Source: Bacillus paramycoides
GTDB taxonomy: Bacteria; Bacillota; Bacilli; Bacillales; Bacillaceae_G
Length of the DNA stretch: 64,000 bases
Reading direction: 5' to 3'
NCBI RefSeq assembly: GCF_001884235.1
Contig: NZ_MAOI01000069.1
Location: forward strand, 1 to 64,000
Each line of letters opens with the position of its first letter. The first letter of the stretch is position 1. Below are positions 47,061-55,436 of this stretch, piece after piece. Under the pieces are notes generated by a model, which searched no databases, had not been told where the DNA came from, and was given only the letters and a program-made list of their open reading frames with translations. A program made the translations under genes and the position numbers.

Positions 47061-48350
47061 CTAGCCAATAGCGTGTAATACGAACATGGCTAAGAATAAG
47101 CATGTAATGATATACATGGATGGTGCAACTTCTTTACGCTTTCCAAGAGCAACTTTTAAAATAGGATAAGCGATAAATCCGAACGCAATGCCATCAGCGA
47201 TACTATATGTGAGCGGGATCATAACGATAATTAAAAACGCTGGAAACCCTTCTGAAAAGTCGTTCAGAGGAATTTGTTGAATGCTTGTAATCATCAGGCC
47301 GCCAATAATAATTAAGATTGGTGCAATGGCACTATCAGGAATTAGTTTGACAAACGGAAGTGCAAACAGTGATGCGAAGAATAACAACCCTGTAACGATA
47401 GACGTCAGACCTGTCTTTCCGCCTGCAGTAATACCTGCGGCACTCTCTACTGTTGAAACGGTAGGGCTTGTGCCAAATAGACCACATGTCATTGCTGAAA
47501 TTGCATTTGCTTGGTAAGCACGTGGGAATTTACGATCATCTTCTAATAAACCGTGTAAAAGTCCCATGTTCTCAAAAATAAGCACCATGCTTAAGGAGAA
47601 TGTTGCAATCCAAAATGGTAAGGAAGAAAGTTTCCCAAATGACATAGCTCCAAACACATCGCCGTAATTAGCGAATGAAAATGAGCTATTTCCCACTTGA
47701 CTCGTATCAACAAGACCGAATAGCCATGCAATACCAGTTCCAATTGCAATCGTCCATAAAAAGTTTCCACGCACGTTACGAATAAATAGTACAAGCGCAA
47801 TGATAAGAGTAAGTAATGTCGCAAGAACGACAGGATTACTTAATTTCCCCATTGCAACAGCAGTATGAGGATTCGAAACGACTAAACCACCTTTTTGCAA
47901 GCCGATGAAAGCTAAAAACAACCCGATACCGACAGTGATCGCTTCCTTTAATGACTTTGGAATCGATACCGAAAGCACGCGAGCAATCGGTGTAAAAGCA
48001 GCAATTGCAAAAATAATACCGGCGATAAAAACAGCTGCTAATGCTTCTTGCCAAGCTAGACCGAGCGTGTGCACAGCAGTGTACGTGAAGAATGCATTTA
48101 CACCCATACCCGGGACAAGAATAGCAGGTGCATTTGCCCAAAATGCCATAAGTAGACATCCGACAAATGAACTAAAAACAGTTGCTAAAATTCCAGCTTC
48201 AAGAGGAATGCCGGCATCTGATAAGATTGACGCATTTACAATCATAATATAAACGATCGTGAAAAATGACGTGACTCCAGCTAAAACTTCTTGTTTTGGT
48301 GATGTTTGGTGTAAGTCTAATTTAAATGTTCTTTCAAGTATTCCTTTCAT
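47061..48350 (-). CDS. NCS2 family purine (adenine/guanine/hypoxanthine) permease
   Basis: 429 residues with 12-14 hydrophobic segments of the AzgA-like branch: N-terminal KLDLHQTSPKQEVLAGVTSF, then FWANAPAILVPGMGVNAFFTY, and FGTSPTVSTVESAAGI with the substrate-site residues. LIPLTYSIADGIAFGFI is the late signature. Related B. subtilis permeases are PbuG and PbuO. No purine riboswitch is present in its 60-nt leader. Nearness to deoB-pupG-pdp fits purine salvage. Confidence 0.88.
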   Translation of the reverse strand: MKGILERTFKLDLHQTSPKQEVLAGVTSFFTIVYIMIVNASILSDAGIPLEAGILATVFSSFVGCLLMAFWANAPAILVPGMGVNAFFTYTAVHTLGLAWQEALAAVFIAGIIFAIAAFTPIARVLSVSIPKSLKEAITVGIGLFLAFIGLQKGGLVVSNPHTAVAMGKLSNPVVLATLLTLIIALVLFIRNVRGNFLWTIAIGTGIAWLFGLVDTSQVGNSSFSFANYGDVFGAMSFGKLSSLPFWIATFSLSMVLIFENMGLLHGLLEDDRKFPRAYQANAISAMTCGLFGTSPTVSTVESAAGITAGGKTGLTSIVTGLLFFASLFALPFVKLIPDSAIAPILIIIGGLMITSIQQIPLNDFSEGFPAFLIIVMIPLTYSIADGIAFGFIAYPILKVALGKRKEVAPSMYIITCLFLAMFVLHAIG

Positions 48351-48418
48351 GTTAAACCTTCTTTTTCATATCCCTCTCCCACCCGTGATATCTCTTTTGT
48401 AAGAGCTCACCGTCCTTT

Positions 48419-48446
48419 ATTATATCAGAACATCATGTTTTTACAA
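48419..48446 (-). promoter_or_regulatory. Promoter of the purine permease gene
   Basis: Minus-strand TTGTAA, 16-nt spacer, TGATATAAT (extended -10). The predicted leader is about 62 nt and carries a small stem-loop (GTGA-CTCTT / AAGAG-TCAC) that matches no riboswitch class I know. Confidence 0.7.
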
Positions 48447-48484
48447 CAACGAAAATGATAACGTTTACTTATAAACGAAATTAT

Positions 48485-49156
48485 TTATAAATACGTAAAA
48501 ATGGCTCGTATGGTTGAAATGATTTCTAATTCTCCAGATTGAATGGGCGGGGCTGCTTGTGCATGTAAAGTAGCATAGGATGCAACCTCCCGTGGTAATT
48601 GGGCAGATTCTTCAACGAGTGAGAGGGGAACAGGATTAATGTTTAAATTGTATGTACTCGCAATAGCACGAGCTTTTTCTACTGCTTGGTGCAGAGCCTG
48701 AATGAGAGCTTGCTCATAATATTTATTTGGATGAGATATTCGAAAACGTAACCCTTTTGCTACGTTTGCACCATTCGAAACGGCTATATCATATACTTCC
48801 CCTGCTTTTTGCACATTTAAAACGGTAATTTCATACAAATGCTCCACACGGTAGCCTTGTAGTAATGCTTTATCATTTACATATTCGTATTGAGGAGTAA
48901 TCGTATAAGAAATGGTTTCTATATCTTTATCGGCAATACCGAGCTGTTTGAGTGCATCCAGCAATTGTTTCGATTGTATCGCATTTTCTTCTTGCGCTTG
49001 TTTTACATTTTTACTATCTGTTCGAATTCCGAGTGTTAATATGACAACATTTGGTTTTGCTTTTACAATGCCTTCTCCTTGTACAGTAATAGTAGCTTCT
49101 TTACCAGCATTTGTCGTACGGATATTATGTAAATACGGATTCATTCCACCTTGCAT
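48485..49156 (-). CDS. SIMPL domain protein (DUF541)
   Basis: 223 residues. ITVQGEGIVKAKPNVVILTLGI opens the SIMPL domain and AVEKARAIA-like helices (QAVEKARAIASTYNLN) follow; FRISHPNKYYEQAL lies between. No clear signal peptide is seen, so it may be cytoplasmic or exported by another route. Function unknown; some relatives are periplasmic or stress-linked. GGTGATG precedes the ATG; a second ATG four codons later is also possible. Confidence 0.82.
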   Translation of the reverse strand: MQGGMNPYLHNIRTTNAGKEATITVQGEGIVKAKPNVVILTLGIRTDSKNVKQAQEENAIQSKQLLDALKQLGIADKDIETISYTITPQYEYVNDKALLQGYRVEHLYEITVLNVQKAGEVYDIAVSNGANVAKGLRFRISHPNKYYEQALIQALHQAVEKARAIASTYNLNINPVPLSLVEESAQLPREVASYATLHAQAAPPIQSGELEIISTIRAIFTYL

Positions 49157-49174
49157 TTTGCATCACCATCCTTT

Positions 49175-49284
49175 TTTATCCCGCTATTTGCGGACAGTAA
49201 GACTGCCCGTAAAAGCCCGATTGGTGAAGGCTAATAATCAGTGGGGGAGGTGTCCATCCCCCACTGATTAAAGTTTCACTTTAT
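49175..49284. repeat. bcr-type short repeat flanked by TTTAT direct repeats
   Basis: A roughly 100-bp element (49180-49279) starts CCCGCTATTTGCGG and ends with a 13-bp-stem hairpin AATCAGTGGGGGA / TCCCCCACTGATT (49236-49269) and AAAGTTTCAC. It is bounded on both sides by TTTAT (49175-49179, 49280-49284), the target duplication reported for bcr1 of the B. cereus group. Sequence blocks such as AAAGCCCGATTGGTGAAGGC recur in B. cereus genomes as far as I recall. The exact bcr class is not certain; it is shorter than full-length bcr1. Confidence 0.7.
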
Positions 49285-49421
49285 ATGTATATGTGTGAAC
49301 AAAAAAGAAAATCGTATGAAAAAAGTTACATAAATGAGAATGATGAGGAAAGAAAGCATATACAACAGAGGTATTTATAGATTATAATATGTGTAAATAT
49401 GATAAAAAAGGGACGAGGCTA

Positions 49422-49841
49422 GTGAACGAAAAAAGAGAAACACTGATTTTAGATTTATCTGCATCATTTCGAAAGATGATACGTTTATTACAAAATGATA
49501 TTAATACACGTTTTTCAGAGCATATGCCATATAATGAATTCTCTGTCCTACGTGCGTTGTTTTTAAAAAGTCCACAGATGGCTTCGCAAATTGCGAGTGA
49601 AGTAAACGTAACCTCCAGTCATATTACAGCTGTAACAGATCGTCTCGTACGAAAAGGATTTGTAGAAAGAAAACGTTCAAATTCAGATCGTCGTATCGTG
49701 TACTTAGAAATTACAGAACATGGACGAGAAGTAACTGAAAAACTTGAAGCTGTGCGTAAAGAATATTATAAAGATAGATTTAAAGGTTGGAGCGACCAAG
49801 AGATAGAAATGGTTTTAGAACTATTTGGCCGCGTATTATAA
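49422..49841 (+). CDS. MarR family transcriptional regulator
   Basis: 139-residue winged-helix regulator. MASQIASEVNVTSSHITAVTDRLVRKGFV is the helix-turn-helix, RKRSNSDRRIVYLEITEHG the wing with the conserved DRR. Dimer helices at both ends. GTG start chosen for GAGG about 5 nt upstream; the frame extends 11 codons further without a ribosome site. Target genes unknown; a bcr-like repeat lies 140 bp upstream. Confidence 0.86.
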   Translation: MNEKRETLILDLSASFRKMIRLLQNDINTRFSEHMPYNEFSVLRALFLKSPQMASQIASEVNVTSSHITAVTDRLVRKGFVERKRSNSDRRIVYLEITEHGREVTEKLEAVRKEYYKDRFKGWSDQEIEMVLELFGRVL

Positions 49842-49848
49842 TAAATGA

Positions 49849-49882
49849 GGATAGGAAGCGAGAGCTTTCCTATCCTTTTTCT
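49849..49882 (+). terminator. Terminator after the MarR gene
   Basis: GGATAGGAAGC / GCTTTCCTATCC stem with one bulge, GAGA loop and T run. Confidence 0.85.
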
Positions 49883-49941
49883 TTTGAATAAAAACATTTT
49901 GAAACTCCGATACTTTAATTAAAAAGATCGGAGGAAAGATT

Positions 49942-50487
49942 ATGAAATATATTGCTGCACTTACCATTTTACTTGGAAGTTTTTTCTGTTTTCATACATT
50001 CACGTACGCCGATACCCCTATCCAAGTGGTGCAAAAAGAAGTGAAGTATATTGAAAACGATAATACGGTCTTATATTCGAAATTATGGGTTCGTTCTATG
50101 CAAAATGCAGTATCATTCCATCACAGCGATAATATTCGTAATCAGGACACATTGCGTAATGTAACAAATTCAGAGCTCGTTAAAGCGAAGCAATTGCCGT
50201 TTAAGAAAGCATCTATGTACATTCCGAGATTATCGCAATACGTATCAAAAGCAGGGAAAGAAAATATTCAAGTGTACTACATTGCGGTGCATTATAACGT
50301 GAAAAAAGAAAATGCATATCAACTTAATGGCATGAACTATTTTCTACAAGTATTTGTGAAAGAAAATGGGAAATGGAAAATTGCTGAAAGTGTAGTCGCA
50401 CCGACAGAACAAATTGTACAAAATGGTGATGGGTTTGGGATGAAAGAAGAAATGGTGTATGGGGATAGGAGAGAGAATGTGAAATAA
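49942..50487 (+). CDS. Secreted hypothetical protein
   Basis: 181 residues with a signal peptide at about 1-23 (YIAALTILLGSFFCFHTFTYA). The mature part is predicted alpha plus beta, with YYIAVHYNVKKEN and FLQVFVKENGKWKIAESVVAP; the last motif resembles NTF2-like or DUF domains that accompany secreted Bacillus proteins, but I do not recognise the family. GATCGGAGGAAAG precedes the ATG. Its stop lies inside the long hairpin shared with the convergent permease gene. Confidence 0.7.
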   Translation: MKYIAALTILLGSFFCFHTFTYADTPIQVVQKEVKYIENDNTVLYSKLWVRSMQNAVSFHHSDNIRNQDTLRNVTNSELVKAKQLPFKKASMYIPRLSQYVSKAGKENIQVYYIAVHYNVKKENAYQLNGMNYFLQVFVKENGKWKIAESVVAPTEQIVQNGDGFGMKEEMVYGDRRENVK

Positions 50488-50517
50488 CCTCCTTCAAAAG
50501 GAGGTTATTTCACATTC
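50475..50517. terminator. 18-bp perfect hairpin over both convergent stop codons
   Basis: GAATGTGAAATAACCTCC / GGAGGTTATTTCACATTC with a 7-nt loop. Both coding regions end within it, so each gene's last codons form one arm. No long T run, but the stem is strong. Confidence 0.8.
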
Positions 50518-51578
50518 GAAGAAAATTTAAGTTTTAAGAAGCGAGATAAGATTAAGTAAACTACGACACTAGTTCCTATGAAGCCCATATAATAGCTCCA
50601 GATAGAGTGGCTTCCACCTACTAACATTCCGCCAAACATTCCAATAAAGATTACACAACATATCATACATAGCTTTTTAAGATTTGGATATAATAGGAAG
50701 TTTCCATTTTGTTCATTAGGTGATCTTGTATATAAGTACATCCCTAAAGGTAATAAAATAATTATATTTGCGATTGGCCCAATAAGTTTCGTCGCTGAAG
50801 GAATGTAAGTGAAGTTTGGCTCATCATGACGCACTCCAGCAGCATCGGTATACGCCCTCTGAGGGTCGTAATCGAAATCAATATCGAATCTGTGAATTGG
50901 TGCTAAAATATTCACTTTTTCGAGTATACCTGTATATAAACTATCTACTTTCTCTTGTGTATAAGCAGGCGTATTTGTATGGATGGAAATAAATCCAGCA
51001 ATAAGTGTTGGTAAAATAAAAGGAAATCCAAGTATAGCAGTAGCAAAAAATCCTTGTGAAATTATATTGCCAGTAATTGTACCTATACATAGTGCAAGGG
51101 TATAGATGGAAATTAATACAATAACCATGTATAAGAAATAAGTATGAAATGGTGAAAATACTTGATACTTATTATGAAAGGTTGTCTTTTTCATAATAGC
51201 AAAAAGTCCCCAATTCAATATAACGATAGCTACAATATTACACACGCCAAAAAGCCATTTCGTCATGAAGAGATCTTTCCGTTTAAATGGCATAGACCAT
51301 AGAAAGTCACTTGATTGATTTTGACGTTCCCATCCAATAAGGATACAGGCTAATGCAATGAGGAGTGCCCCTTGAACCATGATAGCATCAATAAGTGAAA
51401 GGTGATAAGTGTATCGGAATATATAGTTCCATTTACTATTTTCATGAAAAAAATGTAGTTGCGTTGCAGCTGATAAATAATATTTATATGACAGTACGTA
51501 GAAACTTACTAACCAAAATAGCCAAATAATATATTTACTTTGCTGATATGTGCGTATCCACAATGCTTTATGAAACAT
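50505..51578 (-). CDS. ABC-2 type permease (second of two paralogues)
   Basis: 357 residues, six or more membrane helices, starting MFHKALWIRTYQQSKYIIWLF. Shares with its neighbour the opening MFHKALW, the block ALACILIGWERQNQSSDFLWSMPFKRKD (neighbour: GWERSHQHEELLMMMPFKRRD) and YTLALCIGTITGNIISQG, so the two arose by duplication. Probably forms the membrane part of an exporter with the ATPase encoded upstream. Resembles YtrC/YtrD-type permeases of B. subtilis. Last gene of the four-gene operon. Confidence 0.83.
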   Translation of the reverse strand: MFHKALWIRTYQQSKYIIWLFWLVSFYVLSYKYYLSAATQLHFFHENSKWNYIFRYTYHLSLIDAIMVQGALLIALACILIGWERQNQSSDFLWSMPFKRKDLFMTKWLFGVCNIVAIVILNWGLFAIMKKTTFHNKYQVFSPFHTYFLYMVIVLISIYTLALCIGTITGNIISQGFFATAILGFPFILPTLIAGFISIHTNTPAYTQEKVDSLYTGILEKVNILAPIHRFDIDFDYDPQRAYTDAAGVRHDEPNFTYIPSATKLIGPIANIIILLPLGMYLYTRSPNEQNGNFLLYPNLKKLCMICCVIFIGMFGGMLVGGSHSIWSYYMGFIGTSVVVYLILSRFLKLKFSSNVK

Positions 51579-51590
51579 AGGATCTCTCCT

Positions 51591-52658
51591 TTAAAAAACT
51601 TTATAATTTGTAAGACGTGATAATATAAAATAGGTGACGATTCCAGTTAAAAAGAATCCAATATAGTAACTAAATAACAGATTAAAACTATTTAACATTT
51701 GGCCGCCTATTAATGCCGCGTATATGGTAGCACTCCATATCCAAAATGAGCGGTATTTATGAAATATAAAGATTTTCTTATTATTTTCATTCGGTGACCT
51801 CGTGTAAAGAAATGTACCAAGAAGTAAGCCAGAAATTGTATAGAAAATAGAAACAAGAATTACTTTAGCAGAGTAGTAACGATGAGATGTAGGACCTATC
51901 ATTATAACTTTTCCGCTATCCATGTATGATTGTGAATTAGGATTATAATGATAATCAATTGTATAGTCTAGTATGGGACTTGAGATGTTTGTCTTCTTAC
52001 TAAAATCATACATTTTCTCAAATCGTGTATAGTCTTTATGCTCATATAGTGCATCTGAATTGATTGTTAAGAAAAAGAGAAAGAGTGAAAATACTCCTAA
52101 TCCGATTACGCAAAAAGTAATGCTAAAGATGCCTTGTGGAATAATGCTACCAGTAAATGTGCCAATACATAGAGAAACAGTGTAAATAGCAATGTATGAA
52201 AAAATCGCGTAAAGAAAATAACGATGAAATGTGCCAAATGATTGGTATTCAAAATGGATGGTTGATTTGTAAATAAAATACATAAGAACCCAATTAATAA
52301 GAAATGATGCTAGGATAAAAAATGTACCGAAAAACCATTTTGATAAGAAAATATCACGTCTTTTAAAGGGCATCATCATTAATAATTCTTCATGTTGATG
52401 ACTGCGTTCCCATCCAATTAATATACAAGCTAGAGCGATTATAATAAGAGCTAACCAAAAAGTGTTAGAAGAATAAAAAGAATATTGATAATAAAACTTT
52501 TGTCCTTCTAGATTTTCTGGATGAAGAAGGAGATATTGTTGCTCCTTGGCAGTTTGATAGTAGTCATAAGATAAATAATAAATTGTACTCAAGAAAAAGA
52601 GTAATACAGCATATTTCCCACGTTTCCAATTCCACATCCATAACGCCTTATGAAACAT
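51591..52658 (-). CDS. ABC-2 type permease (first of two paralogues)
   Basis: 355 residues, six or more hydrophobic helices, starting MFHKALWMWNWKRGKYAVLLF. Common blocks with the next gene mark it as a paralogue; they may act as a heterodimer. I chose the ATG at 52658, preceded by GAGGAGG at 7 nt; 13 further in-frame codons overlap the ATPase gene without a ribosome site. The start overlaps the ATPase stop by 11 bp, which implies translational coupling. Confidence 0.83.
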   Translation of the reverse strand: MFHKALWMWNWKRGKYAVLLFFLSTIYYLSYDYYQTAKEQQYLLLHPENLEGQKFYYQYSFYSSNTFWLALIIIALACILIGWERSHQHEELLMMMPFKRRDIFLSKWFFGTFFILASFLINWVLMYFIYKSTIHFEYQSFGTFHRYFLYAIFSYIAIYTVSLCIGTFTGSIIPQGIFSITFCVIGLGVFSLFLFFLTINSDALYEHKDYTRFEKMYDFSKKTNISSPILDYTIDYHYNPNSQSYMDSGKVIMIGPTSHRYYSAKVILVSIFYTISGLLLGTFLYTRSPNENNKKIFIFHKYRSFWIWSATIYAALIGGQMLNSFNLLFSYYIGFFLTGIVTYFILSRLTNYKVF

Positions 52659-53529
52659 ACCCATCCTCCTCAAGCGTCGTAACGAAGACATCTTCAAGTG
52701 ACATTGTTAATTCTTCAATGAGTATTGGTTGCTCTTTATAAAACTTCTCAAGCGTTGTAGCAACATTTCCTTCGATTAAAATCGTATATACTTTTCCCGT
52801 TTGATTTAATATTTTAATATTGCTTAAGTTTTCTAGTTTTTGAGGTAATGATCGTTCGTAAGCAACTTGTATTTTAGCGAATCGTGATTTTGCATCGTCT
52901 AGTGACGTAATAGAATCTACTGTATGCCCTTTTAAAATAATGATTGTATCTGCGATTTTTTCAACTTCATCTAAATGATGAGTAGAGATGAAAATCGTAA
53001 TTTCTTTCTCTGCTACTTCTTCAACGAGAAATTGTAGGATTTGTCTTTTAACGATAGGATCAAGCCCGTTTGTCGGTTCATCTAAAATAATATATTCTGC
53101 TTTTGCAGCGAAAGCTAAAATGATGGCAAGCAGTGCTTTCATTCCTTTTGAATAGCTACGGATTCGTTTGTTCGGCAAGTTAAAACGTTCTAATATTTCA
53201 TAAAAATATTGTTCATCGAATGCTGTATAAACGGCTTTATAAAATTTCACGATTTCCTTTACTGTATATCCGTTCAGTATGTTAGTAGAATCCGGAACAT
53301 ATACAACTTTTTGTTTAATTTCCGGCTGCTTATGAACATCCGTATCCTCATATGTAACAGTGCCTTCATCGGGGTCTAAAATGCCGACCATCGTTCGTAA
53401 TAAAGTTGTTTTCCCTGCACCGTTTCTACCGAGCAATCCGACGATACTACCTTTTTGTAATGTGAAAGAAACATCGTCTAAAATTGTTTGATTATCAATT
53501 GTTTTCTTCAAGTTTGTCACTTTCAGCAT
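52648..53529 (-). CDS. ABC transporter ATP-binding protein
   Basis: 293 residues. Walker A GRNGAGKTT (34-42), signature YSKGMKALL (a variant of LSGGQ), Walker B IILDEPTNGLDP, and the switch His in STHHLDE. A C-terminal extension of about 80 residues follows. Most like YtrB/YtrE-type ATPases of GntR-controlled exporters. Overlaps gntR by 35 bp and the first permease by 11 bp. Substrate unknown; Ytr-like systems respond to wall-active peptides such as bacitracin or ramoplanin (family knowledge). Confidence 0.9.
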   Translation of the reverse strand: MLKVTNLKKTIDNQTILDDVSFTLQKGSIVGLLGRNGAGKTTLLRTMVGILDPDEGTVTYEDTDVHKQPEIKQKVVYVPDSTNILNGYTVKEIVKFYKAVYTAFDEQYFYEILERFNLPNKRIRSYSKGMKALLAIILAFAAKAEYIILDEPTNGLDPIVKRQILQFLVEEVAEKEITIFISTHHLDEVEKIADTIIILKGHTVDSITSLDDAKSRFAKIQVAYERSLPQKLENLSNIKILNQTGKVYTILIEGNVATTLEKFYKEQPILIEELTMSLEDVFVTTLEEDGYVS

Positions 53530-53914
53530 CTATACTTCCTCCAATCTCTTTGTAGTATGAATCTATCCAATCGTGAATTTTATCTTTCGTAATCCCAAGA
53601 TAAGAGGCTTCTAGTAGTAATTGATGAAATTGCTTTTCAACCATAGCGATTTTCCTTTCGTCTAATGTTGGGGTAATCGATTGGGATACAAATGTTCCTT
53701 TCCCTCGTAATGTTTCAATAATCCCTTGTCGCTCTAATTCTTGATAAGCTTTGCTTACTGTATTTGGATTTATAACGAGCAAAGATGCGAGCTCGCGTAC
53801 AGAAGGAAGCTTATCACTTGGAGCTAACATGTTTTTCAATACGAGTTCTTTTACATTTTGGACAATTTGTTCCCATATCGGAGTGTTGCTTCTTGGATCA
53901 AGTTGAATATGCAA
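53495..53914 (-). CDS. GntR family regulator, YtrA subfamily
   Basis: 139 residues: short winged helix HIQLDPRSNTPIWEQIVQNV, then LPSVRELASLLVINPNTVSKAY and RQGIIETLRGKGTFVS, with only a short helical tail for dimerisation, as in YtrA. Translation likely starts at TTG (53914), 9 nt after GGAAGGAG; another TTG at 53920 is too close. The open frame continues upstream across the promoter into dacF antisense, which I reject. First gene of gntR-ATPase-permease-permease, beside its own palindromic operator. Confidence 0.88.
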   Translation of the reverse strand: MHIQLDPRSNTPIWEQIVQNVKELVLKNMLAPSDKLPSVRELASLLVINPNTVSKAYQELERQGIIETLRGKGTFVSQSITPTLDERKIAMVEKQFHQLLLEASYLGITKDKIHDWIDSYYKEIGGSIDAESDKLEENN

Positions 53915-53940
53915 GAGCAATGTCTCCTTCCTGATGAGTA

Positions 53941-53971
53941 TTAAGTGTACTACTGTGTGTAATACACTTAA
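53941..53971. promoter_or_regulatory. Operator of the GntR/YtrA-type regulator
   Basis: TTAAGTGTACTAC - TGTGT - GTAATACACTTAA: 13-bp half sites matching at 12 positions around a 5-bp centre, located between the promoter and the gene start. Autorepression is expected. Confidence 0.8.
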
Positions 53972-53972
53972 T

Positions 53973-54001
53973 ACAATATAGGCAATGAATTTATTTGTCA
54001 A
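53973..54001 (-). promoter_or_regulatory. Promoter of the GntR-ABC operon
   Basis: Minus-strand TTGACA, 17-nt spacer, TATTGT, immediately upstream of the operator. Confidence 0.75.
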
Positions 54002-54023
54002 CTGAAAATGATAGAAAAATATG

Positions 54024-54053
54024 GTATTAAAAATGTATAAATTGGAAAAAATA
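54024..54053 (+). promoter_or_regulatory. Sigma-F promoter of dacF
   Basis: GTATT, 15-nt spacer, GGAAAAAATA. The -10 fits the sigma-F GGNRANANTW consensus, consistent with forespore expression of dacF in Bacillus. Confidence 0.65.
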
Positions 54054-54080
54054 GGTTTGATATAGAATGGAGGGTTAGTC

Positions 54081-55271
54081 ATGAAGCGAGTTTTTGGAAT
54101 ACTTGTTTGTTTCATGTTATTGCTTTCTGGTACTTCAGTTAGTTTCGCACAATCTGAGAAAACGAAGCAGGAGAAAACAGAAGAAACAGCACCGAAGTTA
54201 GCCGAACAAGCGTCGTCAGCAATCGTAATTGAGCAAGATACAGGTAAAGTTTTGTTTGATAAAAATCCGAATGAAAAGTTACCACCTGCTAGTATGACGA
54301 AGATTATGACAATGCTATTAATTATGGAACAAGTTGAAAAAGGAAAACTAAAACTAAACGATAAAGTTAGAGCGAGTGAACACGCAGCTTCAATGGGTGG
54401 ATCACAAATTTTTCTAGAGCCTGGGGAAGAGATGACTGTAAATGAAATGCTAAAGGGCATTGCGATTGCATCTGGAAATGATGCATCTGTTGCAGTAGCT
54501 GAGCATATCGCTGGTTCAGAAGAAGGATTCGTAAATATGATGAACAAGAAAGCGAAAGATCTAGGACTGAAAAATACACATTTTCAAAATCCGACAGGTC
54601 TTCCAGCGAAAGATCATTATTCCACAGCGAATGATATGGCTATTATGGCGAAAGAGTTGATGAAGTATCCACTTATTCGAAAATATACAGGTAAGTATGA
54701 AGACTATTTACGTGAAAATACGGATAAGAAATTTTGGCTCGTTAATACGAATAAGCTAGTTCGTTTTTATCCTGGAGTAGATGGAGTGAAGACGGGTTTT
54801 ACGACAGAAGCGAAATATTGTTTAACAGCATCAGCTGAAAAAAATGGAATGCGTGTTATTTCAGTTGTCATGGGAGCACCTACGTCAAAAGAGCGGAACA
54901 ACCAAGTAACAAAGCTTCTTGACTATGCATTTGGACAATATATGACAAAGAAATTGTATACACGTGGCGAGAAAATTAAGACTGTACAAGTAGGAAAAGG
55001 TAAAAAAGAAAAAGTAGATTTAGTTGCGTCAGACAATGTGTCTCTTCTTATGAAGAAGGGCGAAAATATGGACAAGGTAAAACAAGAAGTGATTGCTGAA
55101 AAGAAAGTAAAGGCACCGATTAAAAAAGGTGATGCACTTGGTACACTCGTTATTAAAAAAGATAAAGATGTTTTATTAAAACAAACAATTGTAGCAAAAG
55201 AAGATGTTGCTGCAGCAAGCTGGTGGGAACTATTTAAAAGAAGTTTTGGGATGTTTTCAACATCAAAATAG
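54081..55271 (+). CDS. dacF: D-alanyl-D-alanine carboxypeptidase DacF
   Basis: Low-molecular-weight penicillin-binding protein that trims peptidoglycan side chains, in B. subtilis part of spore cortex tuning. 396 residues. Signal peptide 1-23 (VFGILVCFMLLLSGTSVSFA). Active-site motifs: SMTK (71-74), SGN (132-134), KTG (238-240). A C-terminal domain and amphipathic tail (WWELFKRSFGMF) anchor it to the membrane. GGAGGGTTAGTC precedes the ATG. Directly upstream of spoIIA, with its own terminator between. Confidence 0.94.
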   Translation: MKRVFGILVCFMLLLSGTSVSFAQSEKTKQEKTEETAPKLAEQASSAIVIEQDTGKVLFDKNPNEKLPPASMTKIMTMLLIMEQVEKGKLKLNDKVRASEHAASMGGSQIFLEPGEEMTVNEMLKGIAIASGNDASVAVAEHIAGSEEGFVNMMNKKAKDLGLKNTHFQNPTGLPAKDHYSTANDMAIMAKELMKYPLIRKYTGKYEDYLRENTDKKFWLVNTNKLVRFYPGVDGVKTGFTTEAKYCLTASAEKNGMRVISVVMGAPTSKERNNQVTKLLDYAFGQYMTKKLYTRGEKIKTVQVGKGKKEKVDLVASDNVSLLMKKGENMDKVKQEVIAEKKVKAPIKKGDALGTLVIKKDKDVLLKQTIVAKEDVAAASWWELFKRSFGMFSTSK

Positions 55272-55294
55272 CGGCGGGAATTTTGCCGCTTTTC
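55270..55294 (+). terminator. Terminator after dacF
   Basis: AGCGGC / GCCGCT stem and TTTT; short, so some read-through into spoIIA is possible. Confidence 0.7.
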
Positions 55295-55365
55295 TGCTCG
55301 TATATACGGGGATAATTGCTGAAAGGTTTCACTTTATGACGAAATAGTTCTTCTTTTGTCAGTAG

Positions 55366-55394
55366 GAAGGATTCTTATTTTATATCACGAAAAT
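55366..55394 (+). promoter_or_regulatory. Sigma-H-type promoter of spoIIA
   Basis: GAAGGATT, 12-nt spacer to a CACGAAAAT element; approximates the sigma-H pattern RNAGGAWWW ... RNNGAAT, in keeping with sigma-H control of spoIIA. Confidence 0.5.
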
Positions 55395-55436
55395 CTTATG
55401 TTAATGAGTAAAGTTTGAGCATAAGGAGGAAATCGT

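Noticed and set aside
48450-48480. CGAA-containing motifs upstream of the purine permease, possible PurR boxes
   Set aside because: Neither copy fits the PurBox consensus well and they are not arranged as the usual inverted pair.
53915-54547. Open frame extending the GntR gene upstream by about 210 codons
   Set aside because: It crosses the operator and promoter and runs antisense to dacF; composition (Ser/Phe/Ile rich) is that of an antisense shadow, and the ribosome site sits at the short start.
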